Positions 55,592 through 64,000 of a DNA stretch of 64,000 nucleotides are shown in pieces; within the stretch, counting starts at the first letter, position 1; each line of letters begins with the position of its first letter. The notes under the pieces are model-generated. The model saw only the letters and a list, made by a program, of their open reading frames with translations, did not search any database and was not told the origin of the DNA. The stretch is from contig JAQXDG010000081.1 in assembly GCA_029251505.1 (NCBI GenBank), positions 48,758 through 112,757 of the forward strand, read 5' to 3'. The translations under genes were made by a program, and so were the position numbers. Source of the DNA: Glaciecola sp. (GTDB lineage: Bacteria > Pseudomonadota > Gammaproteobacteria > Enterobacterales > Alteromonadaceae).

Positions 55592-56837
55592 ATGCTTTGG
55601 AGGGTGTTATGGATTGTGCTGACTTACCCGCAAATTGAAATAACATCAAACTCACCACACCAAAAAAACTAAATCCAATAATTATCGGCGTGATCGTTGC
55701 GTTCAAGTAACTATCGATAAATAGTGCAATAGGCACCGCAATAGCGGAACTAATCGCACCTATTAACGCCGCGCCTATACCGGCGACTTGTCCAAGCGGT
55801 TGCATCGCAAGTGAATTCATGTTGCCAAATAAAATTCCAACAAAAAAGAAATCAACAAATAATCCGCCAATGAACATGCCTACAGGAGGTAAGCCAGAAT
55901 AATATAAAGTCATTATTAATAATCCAAAGGACGTTAATATGTGTCCATGTAAGGCAATATGACACAAACGTAACATGCCAAATTTTTCGACCAATTGTGA
56001 ATTAATAAAAGAGGCAACCCCAATAGAAAAGGCCAACGTCGCAAAGATATAAGGGAACCATTCACCCATCTTATACATTTCTTGAAAAACGGTTTGTGAG
56101 GCGCTAATGTACGCCAAAAATCCACCAAAGATACAACCAGTCAACACAATATATGCCATAACTTGACGGTGCGTTAAAATATACAGCGCAGACTCACGGG
56201 TTTGCGATAACGAAAAAGGCTGACGTACATCTTTAGTTAATGTTTCGGGTTGGCGCAGCATAAACCAGATGCCAGTCAAAGCTCCCATCACTAAAAATCC
56301 AACTAAAATATACCACCAACCGGCAAATTGCATGATCAGCTGCCCGATAACCGGTGCCAACATAGGTACTAATACAAACACCATCATGATAAATGACATG
56401 ACTTTTGCCATCTGATCACCCACATAGATATCTCTGATAATGGCCATCGCGGAGATCCGCGGTCCAGATACGCCAAATGCCTGAACAAATCGTCCAAATA
56501 GCATCATTTCCATCGTCGTTGCCAACATGCAAATCACGGTGCCAATACTAAAAATCGTGAGCCCTAATAAAATACTAGCTCGACGACCTTTAGAATCCGC
56601 AAAAGGACCAAAAAAAAGTTGTCCAAATGCCATACCAATAAAGAAAATACTCACCAAGAAATGGTTTTGTTGTGAGCCACTACTATTTAGTTCATCACCC
56701 ATAATCGATAACGCAGGCAAAATTGCATCAATGCACAGTGCCACCAACGAGGTTAGCATTGCCATCAAGGCGATAAATTCAACCATAGGTAACGTCGGTT
56801 TTGCATGAACGGTATAGTCGTCAGTAGGCGTAGTCAT
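55590..56837 (-). CDS. Bcr/CflA-type multidrug efflux MFS transporter
   Basis: Proton-driven exporter of the major facilitator family with twelve hydrophobic segments. The motif FGQLFFGPFADSKGRRASILLGL is the loop 2-3 signature (G-x-x-x-D-x-x-G-R-R), with GRFVQAFGVSGPRISAMAIIRD at helix 5, typical of the Bcr/CflA group, and LAPVIGQLIMQFAGWWYILVGF at helix 6. At 415 residues it is normal. Substrate cannot be deduced from sequence. It is preceded by can on the minus strand (53-base gap). Confidence 0.87.
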   Translation of the reverse strand: MTTPTDDYTVHAKPTLPMVEFIALMAMLTSLVALCIDAILPALSIMGDELNSSGSQQNHFLVSIFFIGMAFGQLFFGPFADSKGRRASILLGLTIFSIGTVICMLATTMEMMLFGRFVQAFGVSGPRISAMAIIRDIYVGDQMAKVMSFIMMVFVLVPMLAPVIGQLIMQFAGWWYILVGFLVMGALTGIWFMLRQPETLTKDVRQPFSLSQTRESALYILTHRQVMAYIVLTGCIFGGFLAYISASQTVFQEMYKMGEWFPYIFATLAFSIGVASFINSQLVEKFGMLRLCHIALHGHILTSFGLLIMTLYYSGLPPVGMFIGGLFVDFFFVGILFGNMNSLAMQPLGQVAGIGAALIGAISSAIAVPIALFIDSYLNATITPIIIGFSFFGVVSLMLFQFAGKSAQSITPSKA

Positions 56838-56890
56838 TATTTTCTATTTTGATTGAGTTAGACCGCGCAAGGATACGCAATTGTCTGCAC

Positions 56891-57469
56891 TTAGGCTAGG
56901 TCTTTGATCTTGCCATTACGTAAACTATAGATCCAACTGTGTACGTTTAAATCTTGCCCTCGAGCTAGAGCATCTTTGACAATAGACGACTTGGAGACAT
57001 TATCAGCTTGTGTGAGAACATTGAGTTCACATAAGCGAGCGGCTTTGGCTTCGCCGACCAAACCACCTAATTCATCATCATGAAATGCAGCAATATCCTT
57101 AATATGCCCTAACCAGTTATCTATCAAACCGAGAGGCTCATTCGTCAAAGCTGCATCAATGCCACCACAGCCATAATGACCACACACGATCACATGTTTT
57201 ACCTTAAGCACGTCCACCGCATATTGTAATACCGACAAGCAGTTAAAATCGGTATGCACCACTAAATTAGCCACATTGCGATGAACAAAAATATCACCGG
57301 GTAATAAATCTACAATTTGATTAGCTGGGACGCGTGAATCAGAACACCCAATCCATAAATAAATAGGCGATTGCTGTTGGGATAAGGTATCAAAAAACTC
57401 AGGATCACGCGCCATCGTCTCATCGGCCCATTTGATATTGTTATCCAGTAAACGTTTTATCTCTGGCAT
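56891..57469 (-). CDS. can: Beta-class carbonic anhydrase Can
   Basis: Cytoplasmic zinc enzyme interconverting CO2 and bicarbonate, supplying bicarbonate for biosynthesis. Zinc ligands are at the E. coli Can positions: C42 and D44 in IGCSDSRVP, and H98 and C101 in CGHYGCGG. NVANLVVHTDFNCLSVLQYAVDVL is a family motif. I chose ATG 57469 (MPEIKRLL), seven bases after AAGGA; the ATG two codons upstream is only one base away from that site. It has 192 residues, slightly shorter than E. coli Can (220) at the C-terminus. Confidence 0.93.
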   Translation of the reverse strand: MPEIKRLLDNNIKWADETMARDPEFFDTLSQQQSPIYLWIGCSDSRVPANQIVDLLPGDIFVHRNVANLVVHTDFNCLSVLQYAVDVLKVKHVIVCGHYGCGGIDAALTNEPLGLIDNWLGHIKDIAAFHDDELGGLVGEAKAARLCELNVLTQADNVSKSSIVKDALARGQDLNVHSWIYSLRNGKIKDLA

Positions 57470-57490
57470 TGTCATTTCCTTTTATTATTT

Positions 57491-58393
57491 TTATTTAGTC
57501 GCAAATATCGGACTAATGCGCTGCAACGGCAGTTTGCCCATCGCGCACGCATTACCCAATAAAATCAACAATACCCCAACCGCAGATAACATTGACCATT
57601 GATAATCTTCAAATATTGTAGACACGATAAGTGCAACAATCGGATAAATTAGCACCACATACGCTGCGCGATCAGACCCCATTTGTTGGACTAATTTCAT
57701 GTAACAGCCAAACGCAATCACTGAGCCAAAGACGGCTAAATAACATAACGCGATATAAAATGAAGGAGCGGTAGGTAAGACTAGCGGAGTTTGCGTTACG
57801 AGCAAACCCAGTCCAATTAACCCGCTACCGTATAGCATAGTATAAAAGTTGAAACTGACTACAGGTACTGTTTCGAGAGTCTTTTCGGATACAATATTGC
57901 CAACGGATGCACTGGTAAACGAACCTAACGCAAACAAGATCCCAAGAATGATATAGCCTTGTTGTTCCATGCCTTTCAACTCTGGAACAAAAATCGCCGC
58001 AATGCCGATAAAGCCAAGCGTTGCGCCGACGACTACATCAAAGCGGATAGGTTTGCCCAATAACACGCGACGTAAGATCACGTTAAAATACACCACACTA
58101 GAACTCATCAATGCCAGCAACGCACTGACAATATGTTGCTGAGCCGCATACAAAAATGAATAGTCCAACGCATATAAAAACAAACCACCAGCAAGAAATG
58201 CTCGATGGATACGCCATGAAAATTTTAATGGGTAGCCTTTAAATAGGACAATCAAACCTAAACATACAGCAGCGATAAAAAAGCGGATGCCAACCGAATA
58301 GGTGGGATTAATCACATCCAGTTGAAAATTGATGGCAAACCACGTCGTCCCCCAGATCAGGGTACATAGAATAAAATAAGCGGCATTAGGCAT
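57491..58393 (-). CDS. EamA/DMT family transporter coupled to proBA
   Basis: Ten-helix drug/metabolite transporter with two EamA domains (about 5-130 and 145-285). FILCTLIWGTTWFAI is the typical first helix, and the second domain ends GSDRAAYVVLIYPIVALIVSTIFEDYQWSMLSAVGVLLILLGN. The track extends 12 codons into proA. I chose ATG 58393, which begins 1 base after the proA stop (TAAGATG), implying translational coupling. It has 300 residues. Substrate is unknown; coupling to proline synthesis suggests an amino-acid or osmolyte exporter (inference). Confidence 0.85.
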   Translation of the reverse strand: MPNAAYFILCTLIWGTTWFAINFQLDVINPTYSVGIRFFIAAVCLGLIVLFKGYPLKFSWRIHRAFLAGGLFLYALDYSFLYAAQQHIVSALLALMSSSVVYFNVILRRVLLGKPIRFDVVVGATLGFIGIAAIFVPELKGMEQQGYIILGILFALGSFTSASVGNIVSEKTLETVPVVSFNFYTMLYGSGLIGLGLLVTQTPLVLPTAPSFYIALCYLAVFGSVIAFGCYMKLVQQMGSDRAAYVVLIYPIVALIVSTIFEDYQWSMLSAVGVLLILLGNACAMGKLPLQRISPIFATK

Positions 58394-58394
58394 C

Positions 58395-59654
58395 TTAAGT
58401 TCTGATCTGCCCGTCACCGAACACAACAAATTTTTGCGTGGTTAACGACTGTGCGCCCATAGGCCCATATGCATGCAGTTTAGAGGTTGAAATGCCAATC
58501 TCTGCGCCTAATCCCAACTCGCCACCATCAGAAAAACGAGATGATGCATTGACCATAACCACTGCAGAATTAATTTGCTGTAAAAATGCTTGTTGATGGG
58601 CTTTGTCTTCAGACACGATCACCTCAGTATGCCCTGAATTATGTGCTTGAATATGTGCCACGCCAGCGTCAAAATCATCGACCACGCGCACGGCAATCTC
58701 CATCGCTAAGTACTCTGCAGCCCAATCCGCTTCTGTGGCGAGTTGGGCATCGGGTAAATCAGCAAAATACGGTAAGCTATCGGGACATGCATGAACTTTA
58801 ACTTGGTGACGTGCAAACATCAAAGCAATGCGCGGTAACAATGTTGCCGCAACCGCACGGTGAATCAATACAGTTTCTAATGAGTTACACACACTGGTAC
58901 GCTGGGTTTTGCCATTTTCTAAAATCGCGATGGCTTTGTCAGCATCCGCAAATTCATCGATGTACAGATGACACACCCCTTTAAAATGTTGGATCACTGG
59001 AATTTGGCTATGCGTTGATACAAACCGGATCAAGCCTTCGCCGCCACGAGGAATGATTAAATCAATCGATTCATGTAATGTGAGCATCGTGTTCATAATC
59101 GCACGGTCAGGATCTGGGATCACTGTCACCGCAGCACGATCAATCCCCTGTGCATCGAACACTTCATGCAGACATTGTGCTAACGCCATGTTGGAATGTA
59201 AGGCTTCTTTACCGCCACGCAAAATCACCGCATTGCCCGCTTTAAAGCACAACGCCGCCGCATCGATGGTCACATTCGGTCGTGATTCATAAATCATTCC
59301 GATGACACCTAATGGAATGCGCATTTGCCCGACTTGTATGCCACTTGGCATGGTTTGCAATTCACTGATCGCACCCACGACTTCCGGCTGAGCCGCAATT
59401 TGCTCCACCGCAACCGCAATCGCTTCGATACGCTGCGCATCGAGCATTAAGCGATCTTGCATCGCTGCATCCATATTTTCGGCTTGCGCATGCGCTAAAT
59501 CTTGGGCATTGGCCGTCATAATCGTTGCTGTATTGTTGCGAAGCGCAGTCGCAATATCACGTAATACCCTATTTTTTTTGTCCGCAGATAAGTTAGCCGT
59601 AATTAAAGCGGCTTTTTTTGCTTGTTGCGCGGCAGTGGTAATACAAAAAGTCAT
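58395..59654 (-). CDS. proA: Gamma-glutamyl phosphate reductase ProA
   Basis: NADPH-dependent aldehyde dehydrogenase-like enzyme, second step of proline synthesis. Motifs: the PNVTIDAAALCFKAGNAVILRGGKEA segment, LIIPRGGEGLIRFV, and the catalytic Cys in GKTQRTSVCNSLETVLIH. The C-terminal end is MGAQSLTTQKFVVFGDGQIRT, which is conserved. At 419 residues it matches E. coli ProA (417). It follows proB by 12 bases in the same operon. Confidence 0.97.
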   Translation of the reverse strand: MTFCITTAAQQAKKAALITANLSADKKNRVLRDIATALRNNTATIMTANAQDLAHAQAENMDAAMQDRLMLDAQRIEAIAVAVEQIAAQPEVVGAISELQTMPSGIQVGQMRIPLGVIGMIYESRPNVTIDAAALCFKAGNAVILRGGKEALHSNMALAQCLHEVFDAQGIDRAAVTVIPDPDRAIMNTMLTLHESIDLIIPRGGEGLIRFVSTHSQIPVIQHFKGVCHLYIDEFADADKAIAILENGKTQRTSVCNSLETVLIHRAVAATLLPRIALMFARHQVKVHACPDSLPYFADLPDAQLATEADWAAEYLAMEIAVRVVDDFDAGVAHIQAHNSGHTEVIVSEDKAHQQAFLQQINSAVVMVNASSRFSDGGELGLGAEIGISTSKLHAYGPMGAQSLTTQKFVVFGDGQIRT

Positions 59655-59666
59655 GTTATTTCTCTT

Positions 59667-60770
59667 TTATAAAATAATTAAGTTATCGCGATGGATCACT
59701 ACATTTGCAGGTGTATAACCTAATATGCGCTCAATTTGGTCGCTATGATGCCCTTTAATGTGTTGCATTTCTTGACTGGAAAACAAGGCAATGCCTTTGC
59801 CTATATGCAGATTATCATGCATCACGTCAACGGCGTCGCCTGGTTGAAAATCGCCCGAGACACTCACCAACCCGCGCGGTAATAATGATGCACCTTGATT
59901 CACCAGTGCGTGCGCGGCTCCCGAATCAATATGAACCCGACCTTTGCTTTTTAGGGTATGCTTTAGCCACTCTGAACGTGCCGTGTTACTGGTATCTTGC
60001 GCTGTAAATAATGTCCCTTTACAACGCCCCTCTGCTAATAAAGAAAACACCTCAGGATCTTTGCCATTGACAATCAAAGTCTGGATCCCAGAAGCGGTAC
60101 AGCGTTGCGCTGCTTGGATCTTGGTTTGCATCCCGCCAGTACCGACACTACTGCCGGCACCACCGGCCATGGCTTCAATGTCAGGCGTAATATGTTCAAC
60201 TTTATCAATCAAGTTGGCTTGTGGATTTTTGCGAGGATCGGCATCAAACAAACCATCAATATCAGAGCAAATAATGCAGGTATCGGCTTGCGCCACTAAC
60301 GCCGTATACGCGGCTAAATTATCATTATCACCTACTTTGAGTTCGTTAATGGCCACCGTGTCATTTTCGTTCACAATCGGGATCGCGTGATGACGAAGCA
60401 ATTCTCTCAGGGTATTTTGAATGTTAACGTAACGCTGACGATCATGCAGATCATCCATGGTTAATAATATTTGCGCACAAGGCTGATCAAAAAAACGCGC
60501 CCAATTTTGCATCATTTGCGTTTGCCCAATTGCAGCCATAGCTTGTTTTTCTGCAATTGATGGCGGGTGATTCAATGGCATCGAGCTACGCCCAGCCGCG
60601 ACGCTACCCGAAGAAACAATGATGATTTCTTTGCCTTGGGTTAACGCAGTGGTAATAAATTTAGCGATCGCTAACAAATACTGAGCAGAGCAACCCGCAT
60701 TCGCGCCACCTGGAGCAATCAACGAACTACCTACTTTTAGAACGGCACGTTGCCATGAGAATACTTGCAT
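59667..60770 (-). CDS. proB: Glutamate 5-kinase ProB
   Basis: Cytoplasmic kinase that phosphorylates glutamate at the start of proline synthesis and is inhibited by proline. The amino-acid-kinase domain (about 1-260) has RAVLKVGSSLIAPGG, IIIVSSGSVAAGR, PIVNENDTVA and GGMQTKIQAAQ. The C-terminal PUA domain (about 275-367) has GRVHIDSGAAHAL. I chose ATG 60770 (MQVFSWQRAVL), with GAAGA upstream, over the track start ten codons earlier. It has 367 residues, as in E. coli. First of proB-proA-EamA; divergent from the M1 peptidase gene. Confidence 0.96.
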   Translation of the reverse strand: MQVFSWQRAVLKVGSSLIAPGGANAGCSAQYLLAIAKFITTALTQGKEIIIVSSGSVAAGRSSMPLNHPPSIAEKQAMAAIGQTQMMQNWARFFDQPCAQILLTMDDLHDRQRYVNIQNTLRELLRHHAIPIVNENDTVAINELKVGDNDNLAAYTALVAQADTCIICSDIDGLFDADPRKNPQANLIDKVEHITPDIEAMAGGAGSSVGTGGMQTKIQAAQRCTASGIQTLIVNGKDPEVFSLLAEGRCKGTLFTAQDTSNTARSEWLKHTLKSKGRVHIDSGAAHALVNQGASLLPRGLVSVSGDFQPGDAVDVMHDNLHIGKGIALFSSQEMQHIKGHHSDQIERILGYTPANVVIHRDNLIIL

Positions 60771-60957
60771 AATTTTCTTCAGAAAAGGGTTAATAATCAT
60801 AAAATTAGATAGTGTAAGAATACGGTATTTACAATAATAAACAACCTAGACCACCTGCTATATTAGGCTATTTTCATTCCTTTTTTCCCCTTTTTAAAAA
60901 ATTAGAGTATCATATATGCCTTAAAATTATATCAACCTTACAAATAGGAATCATTAA

Positions 60958-63429
60958 ATGCGTCGTATCTTACTTGCATTATGTGCACTTACGTTACTCC
61001 CAATCAGCACTCTTCATGCTGATGCTATCAAGCAAACTAAAGGCAATTTTGAAGATAAATTCCGTCAACTTGATGAAGTATTACCTACACCTAACGTCTA
61101 TCGTAATGCTGCCGGTGAACCAGGCCATCAATATTGGCAACAGCAAGTCGACTATACGATTGCCGCACGCTTAATTGAAGATCAGCGTCGTCTAGAAGCG
61201 ACTCAAGACATCACGTATTACAATAACTCTCCAGATACGTTGAAGTACTTGTGGGTGCAACTTGACCAAAACAAATTTAAAGATGACTCAATGTCTGCGC
61301 TTACCACTACATTTGGTGGGATTGGCAACCGTGGCCCAGGCACCAAAAGCATCTCCGATGACGAACCGGCACAGATTTCTTTAAGTGCGCTACGTCGTCA
61401 GCAATTTGTCGATGATACCGAGCTGGGTTATACCATTAGCCGTGTCGTTGATGGTTTAGGCAATACATTAAGCTATACGACCGTCGGTACACTTATGCGT
61501 GTCGATTTACTGACTCCGCTTAAATCGGGCGAACGTACCCGTTTTACGATGGATTTTGCCTTTAACATTGTTGAAGAAGATGCCGTATCAGCACGTGCTG
61601 GTTACGAGCACTTTCCTGATGATGCGCGTGAAGGCGGCAATGATATTTTCTTACTTGCTCAATGGTTCCCGCGTTTAGCAGCCTATACCGACTATGAAGC
61701 TTGGACCAATAAAGAGTTTATTGGTCGTGGTGAATTTACCTTAGAATTTGGCAACTACGATGTGTCATTGACGGTTCCTGCCGATCACATTGTTTCTGCT
61801 ACTGGTGTGCTACAAAACCCGAAAGATGTGTTAACTGCTGAACAACAACGTCGTTTAGAACAAGCTAAAACCGCTGAACGTACCGTTTTTGTTGTTACCG
61901 AAGAAGAAGCGTTAGAAAACGAAAAAGCTGGCACTTCTGATAGCAAAACATGGCGCTTTACGGCTAAAAATGTGCGTGATTTCGCATGGGCATCCTCTCG
62001 CAAGTTCATGTGGGATGCACGTGGTTATCAGCAAGGTGGCAATGTCATGCCTGTAGTTATGGCGATGTCATTTTTCCCGAAAGAAGGTGGCGATTTATGG
62101 AAAAAGTATTCCACGGAATCGATTATCCACACGATGGATGTGTACACACGTTTCTCTTTTGATTATCCGTATCCAGTCGCGCAATCAGTCAATGGACCGG
62201 TTGGCGGAATGGAATACCCAATGATCACGTTTAACGGCCCACGTACTGAGTTACAAGATGATGGGTCACGCACGTATTCTCAAGCTGAAAAACGTTTCCT
62301 AATTGGCGTTGTTATCCACGAAGTCGGTCATATTTACTTCCCTATGATCGTCAACTCTGACGAGCGTCAGTGGACGTGGATGGATGAAGGTTTAAACAGC
62401 TTTTTAGATGGTGTTGCCGGCCGTGAATGGGATCCGACCATCCCTTGGGGTGTAGAGCCGCGTGATATTACCGGTTACATGAAATCCAGCGTGCAAGTGC
62501 CAATCATGACGCAGTCTGATTCAGTCTTACGTTTAGGTCCTAATGCCTACACTAAGCCTGCTGCTGCCTTAAATATTTTACGTGAAACGATTTTAGGTCG
62601 TGAATTGTTTGATTTTGCTTTTAAAGAATACGCACAGCGTTGGATGTACAAACGCCCGACTCCATCTGATTTTTTCCGCACAATGGAAGAAGCATCAGGT
62701 GTTGATTTGGATTGGTTCTGGCGTGGTTGGTTCTACACAACAGACCATGTTGATATCTCGATTGATCGCGTGTACCAATTACGTTTAGATACAGAAGATC
62801 CTGATATTGATTTTGCTCGTGAGCGTCAAGAAGAGCTTGATAAGCCAAAATCGTTAACGGATGAACGCAATAAAGCTGAAGGTAAAGAGTTATGGGTTGA
62901 TCGTTTTTCTGACATCAATGATTTCTATGACGAAAACGACCGCTTTACAGTGACGAACAAAGAACGTAACTCGTACAACAAATTCTTAAAAGATCTTAAA
63001 CCTTGGGAGCGTAAAGCCCTTGAGCGTGCGGTAGCTGAAGATAAACATTACTACGTGATGGATTTTTCTAACCACGGTGGCTTAGTCATGCCAATCATTT
63101 TGGAAATGACGTTTACTGATGGTAGTACCGATATGATGCGTATTCCTGCTGAGATCTGGCGTCGTACTCCTAAAGCGGTGAGCAAACTGATTATTACTGA
63201 CAAAGAGTTAGCCTCGGTCACCGTTGATCCACGTTGGGAAACGGCTGATGTTGATACGCAAAATAACCATTATCCGCGCCAAATCATCAAGTCGCGTATC
63301 GAGTCATATAAATCAAAACCACGCAGTGGCAAGGTTTATCGTGACATCATGCATGACAGCACGACGGAATTAAAAACCGAAGAAGATGATGCGACTGAAG
63401 ATGGTGCAACTGATGACAATGAAGGTTAG
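60958..63429 (+). CDS. M1 family zinc metallopeptidase, exported
   Basis: Predicted periplasmic or secreted peptidase with Sec signal (MRRILLALCALTLLPISTLHADA). The catalytic zinc motif is HEVGHIYFP, with the second Glu ligand in WMDEGLNSF 18 residues on, and the substrate-binding GGMEYP replaces the GAMEN of classical aminopeptidase N. The N-terminal half is the beta-saddle domain. The last 200 residues are a beta-rich domain followed by an acidic Asp/Glu tail. At 823 residues it fits the long M1 group in marine Gammaproteobacteria. Six bases separate it from the downstream DUF6702 gene, so they are co-expressed. Confidence 0.9.
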   Translation: MRRILLALCALTLLPISTLHADAIKQTKGNFEDKFRQLDEVLPTPNVYRNAAGEPGHQYWQQQVDYTIAARLIEDQRRLEATQDITYYNNSPDTLKYLWVQLDQNKFKDDSMSALTTTFGGIGNRGPGTKSISDDEPAQISLSALRRQQFVDDTELGYTISRVVDGLGNTLSYTTVGTLMRVDLLTPLKSGERTRFTMDFAFNIVEEDAVSARAGYEHFPDDAREGGNDIFLLAQWFPRLAAYTDYEAWTNKEFIGRGEFTLEFGNYDVSLTVPADHIVSATGVLQNPKDVLTAEQQRRLEQAKTAERTVFVVTEEEALENEKAGTSDSKTWRFTAKNVRDFAWASSRKFMWDARGYQQGGNVMPVVMAMSFFPKEGGDLWKKYSTESIIHTMDVYTRFSFDYPYPVAQSVNGPVGGMEYPMITFNGPRTELQDDGSRTYSQAEKRFLIGVVIHEVGHIYFPMIVNSDERQWTWMDEGLNSFLDGVAGREWDPTIPWGVEPRDITGYMKSSVQVPIMTQSDSVLRLGPNAYTKPAAALNILRETILGRELFDFAFKEYAQRWMYKRPTPSDFFRTMEEASGVDLDWFWRGWFYTTDHVDISIDRVYQLRLDTEDPDIDFARERQEELDKPKSLTDERNKAEGKELWVDRFSDINDFYDENDRFTVTNKERNSYNKFLKDLKPWERKALERAVAEDKHYYVMDFSNHGGLVMPIILEMTFTDGSTDMMRIPAEIWRRTPKAVSKLIITDKELASVTVDPRWETADVDTQNNHYPRQIIKSRIESYKSKPRSGKVYRDIMHDSTTELKTEEDDATEDGATDDNEG

Positions 63430-63435
63430 TCGATA

Positions 63436-63954
63436 ATGAGTATACGAACGACATTATTGCTATGTCTGATCGTGATGCTTAGTATGCCGGTGTGTAGTGT
63501 GTCTGCACACCAGCAAAAATCAGGCTTAACGACTGTACTATTTAATCCTCACACCAATAATATTGAAGTGATGCATCGTGTTTATATGCACGATGCAGAA
63601 CATGCTGTGAAAACCTTATTTGATAAAACGGCCGATATTATCAAAAGTGCAGAGACTCAAGCCCAATTCGCGGAGTATGTCGCTCAGCGTTTTGCATTAT
63701 ATGATGAACTTGATCAAGCGTTTGCGTTGGATCTAGTCGGTTTTGAAGTGGAAGGTCAACATTTTTGGATTTACCAAGAAACCGCAACACCTCCGAATAT
63801 AGGTAAAATTAGTGTGCGCCATGATGTGTTACGCGATATTTGGCCAGAACAAAATAACTTAATTAACTTTGAAGGTAAAGGACAAGTGCAATCGCTTGAG
63901 TTTGCTGATAATGTGGAATTATTGAGTGTGGAGTTTGCACCTCACGCGCACTAA
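63436..63954 (+). CDS. DUF6702 family periplasmic protein
   Basis: A 172-residue exported protein (signal about residues 1-24, ending VSA-HQQKS). The core motifs are TTVLFNPHTNNIEVMHRVYMHDAEHAV and VGFEVEGQHFWIYQETATP, the pattern of DUF6702 proteins, which are usually encoded next to an M1-type peptidase. It is probably a partner or accessory of the upstream peptidase (inference from pairing). Function is not established. Six bases separate it from that gene; 46 bases remain in the window after its stop, with no further feature seen. Confidence 0.85.
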   Translation: MSIRTTLLLCLIVMLSMPVCSVSAHQQKSGLTTVLFNPHTNNIEVMHRVYMHDAEHAVKTLFDKTADIIKSAETQAQFAEYVAQRFALYDELDQAFALDLVGFEVEGQHFWIYQETATPPNIGKISVRHDVLRDIWPEQNNLINFEGKGQVQSLEFADNVELLSVEFAPHAH

Positions 63955-64000
63955 ATTATTGCATTTAAACGTATCAAGGTTATTTTACACTACACATAAT

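Noticed and set aside
59944-60390. 148-codon ORF antisense to proB
   Set aside because: It overlaps the conserved kinase domain of proB entirely and has no family resemblance.
1-64000. CRISPR arrays, insertion sequences, tRNA and rRNA genes
   Set aside because: No regularly spaced direct repeats, transposase-like ORFs or recognisable tRNA/rRNA sequences were seen; a tRNAscan and repeat search would be decisive.

Overview
This window looks like core chromosome from a marine gammaproteobacterium of the Alteromonadales, related to Shewanella, Psychrobium or Ferrimonas. That placement is inference from gene order and protein character: T2SS followed by nudE and cysQ; a cox cluster beside lexA and plsB; nfuA, comF and bioH together; and class II ilvC with divergent ilvY. 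No rRNA, tRNA, CRISPR array, insertion sequence or prophage was seen. Base composition is moderately AT-rich and even by eye, so nothing points to a recently acquired island.

Layout. 1-8539: most of a type II secretion operon, from the end of gspD through gspE-F-G-H-I-J-K-L-M-N. 8672-17880: housekeeping and small conserved genes (a REC-GGDEF diguanylate cyclase, yrfG, nudE, cysQ, the yheU-yheT-TIGR02444-yheS operon, yheV, a TIGR02647 gene, slyX, a shrunken WD40-like lipoprotein gene, fkpA). 18145-20139: a bufferin operon, bufA-bufB-bufC, made of a DUF2282 precursor peptide, an MNIO (DUF692) enzyme and a DUF2063 partner. This is the most unusual system in the window and is expected to make a copper-binding modified peptide. 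20235-32326: a GNAT gene, eptA, greB, tex, bioH, comF, an M14 peptidase, nfuA with an almost perfect IscR type 1 site, a frameshifted small membrane-protein gene, and a DinF-type MATE pump. 32451-42190: a polysaccharide deacetylase, then a complete aa3-type cytochrome c oxidase cluster on the minus strand. The assembly half is SURF1, an SCO-like protein, ctaA, ctaB and SCO. The structural half is ctaC-ctaD-ctaG-ctaE. A small DUF2909 gene and a bidirectional terminator lie between the halves.

42553-54598: lexA with two tandem SOS boxes, plsB, ilvE-ilvD-ilvA, comM, and the divergent ilvY/ilvC pair. 54599-55469: a 529-bp gap rich in inverted repeats leading to an unrecognised 113-residue gene. 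55590-63954: a Bcr/CflA-type MFS pump, carbonic anhydrase can, proB-proA translationally coupled to an EamA transporter, and an M1-family metallopeptidase followed by a DUF6702 protein.

How the parts fit. The T2SS block exports folded proteins across the outer membrane. The cox block supplies the apparatus to build a haem A/copper oxidase: haem O and haem A synthesis, and CuA and CuB delivery. The bufferin operon and the SCO-type proteins both point to active copper handling. The ilv block covers most of isoleucine/valine synthesis, but acetolactate synthase is absent and must be encoded elsewhere. Several ORF-track starts were shortened or moved because family alignment and ribosome-binding sites favour an internal start; each case is noted.
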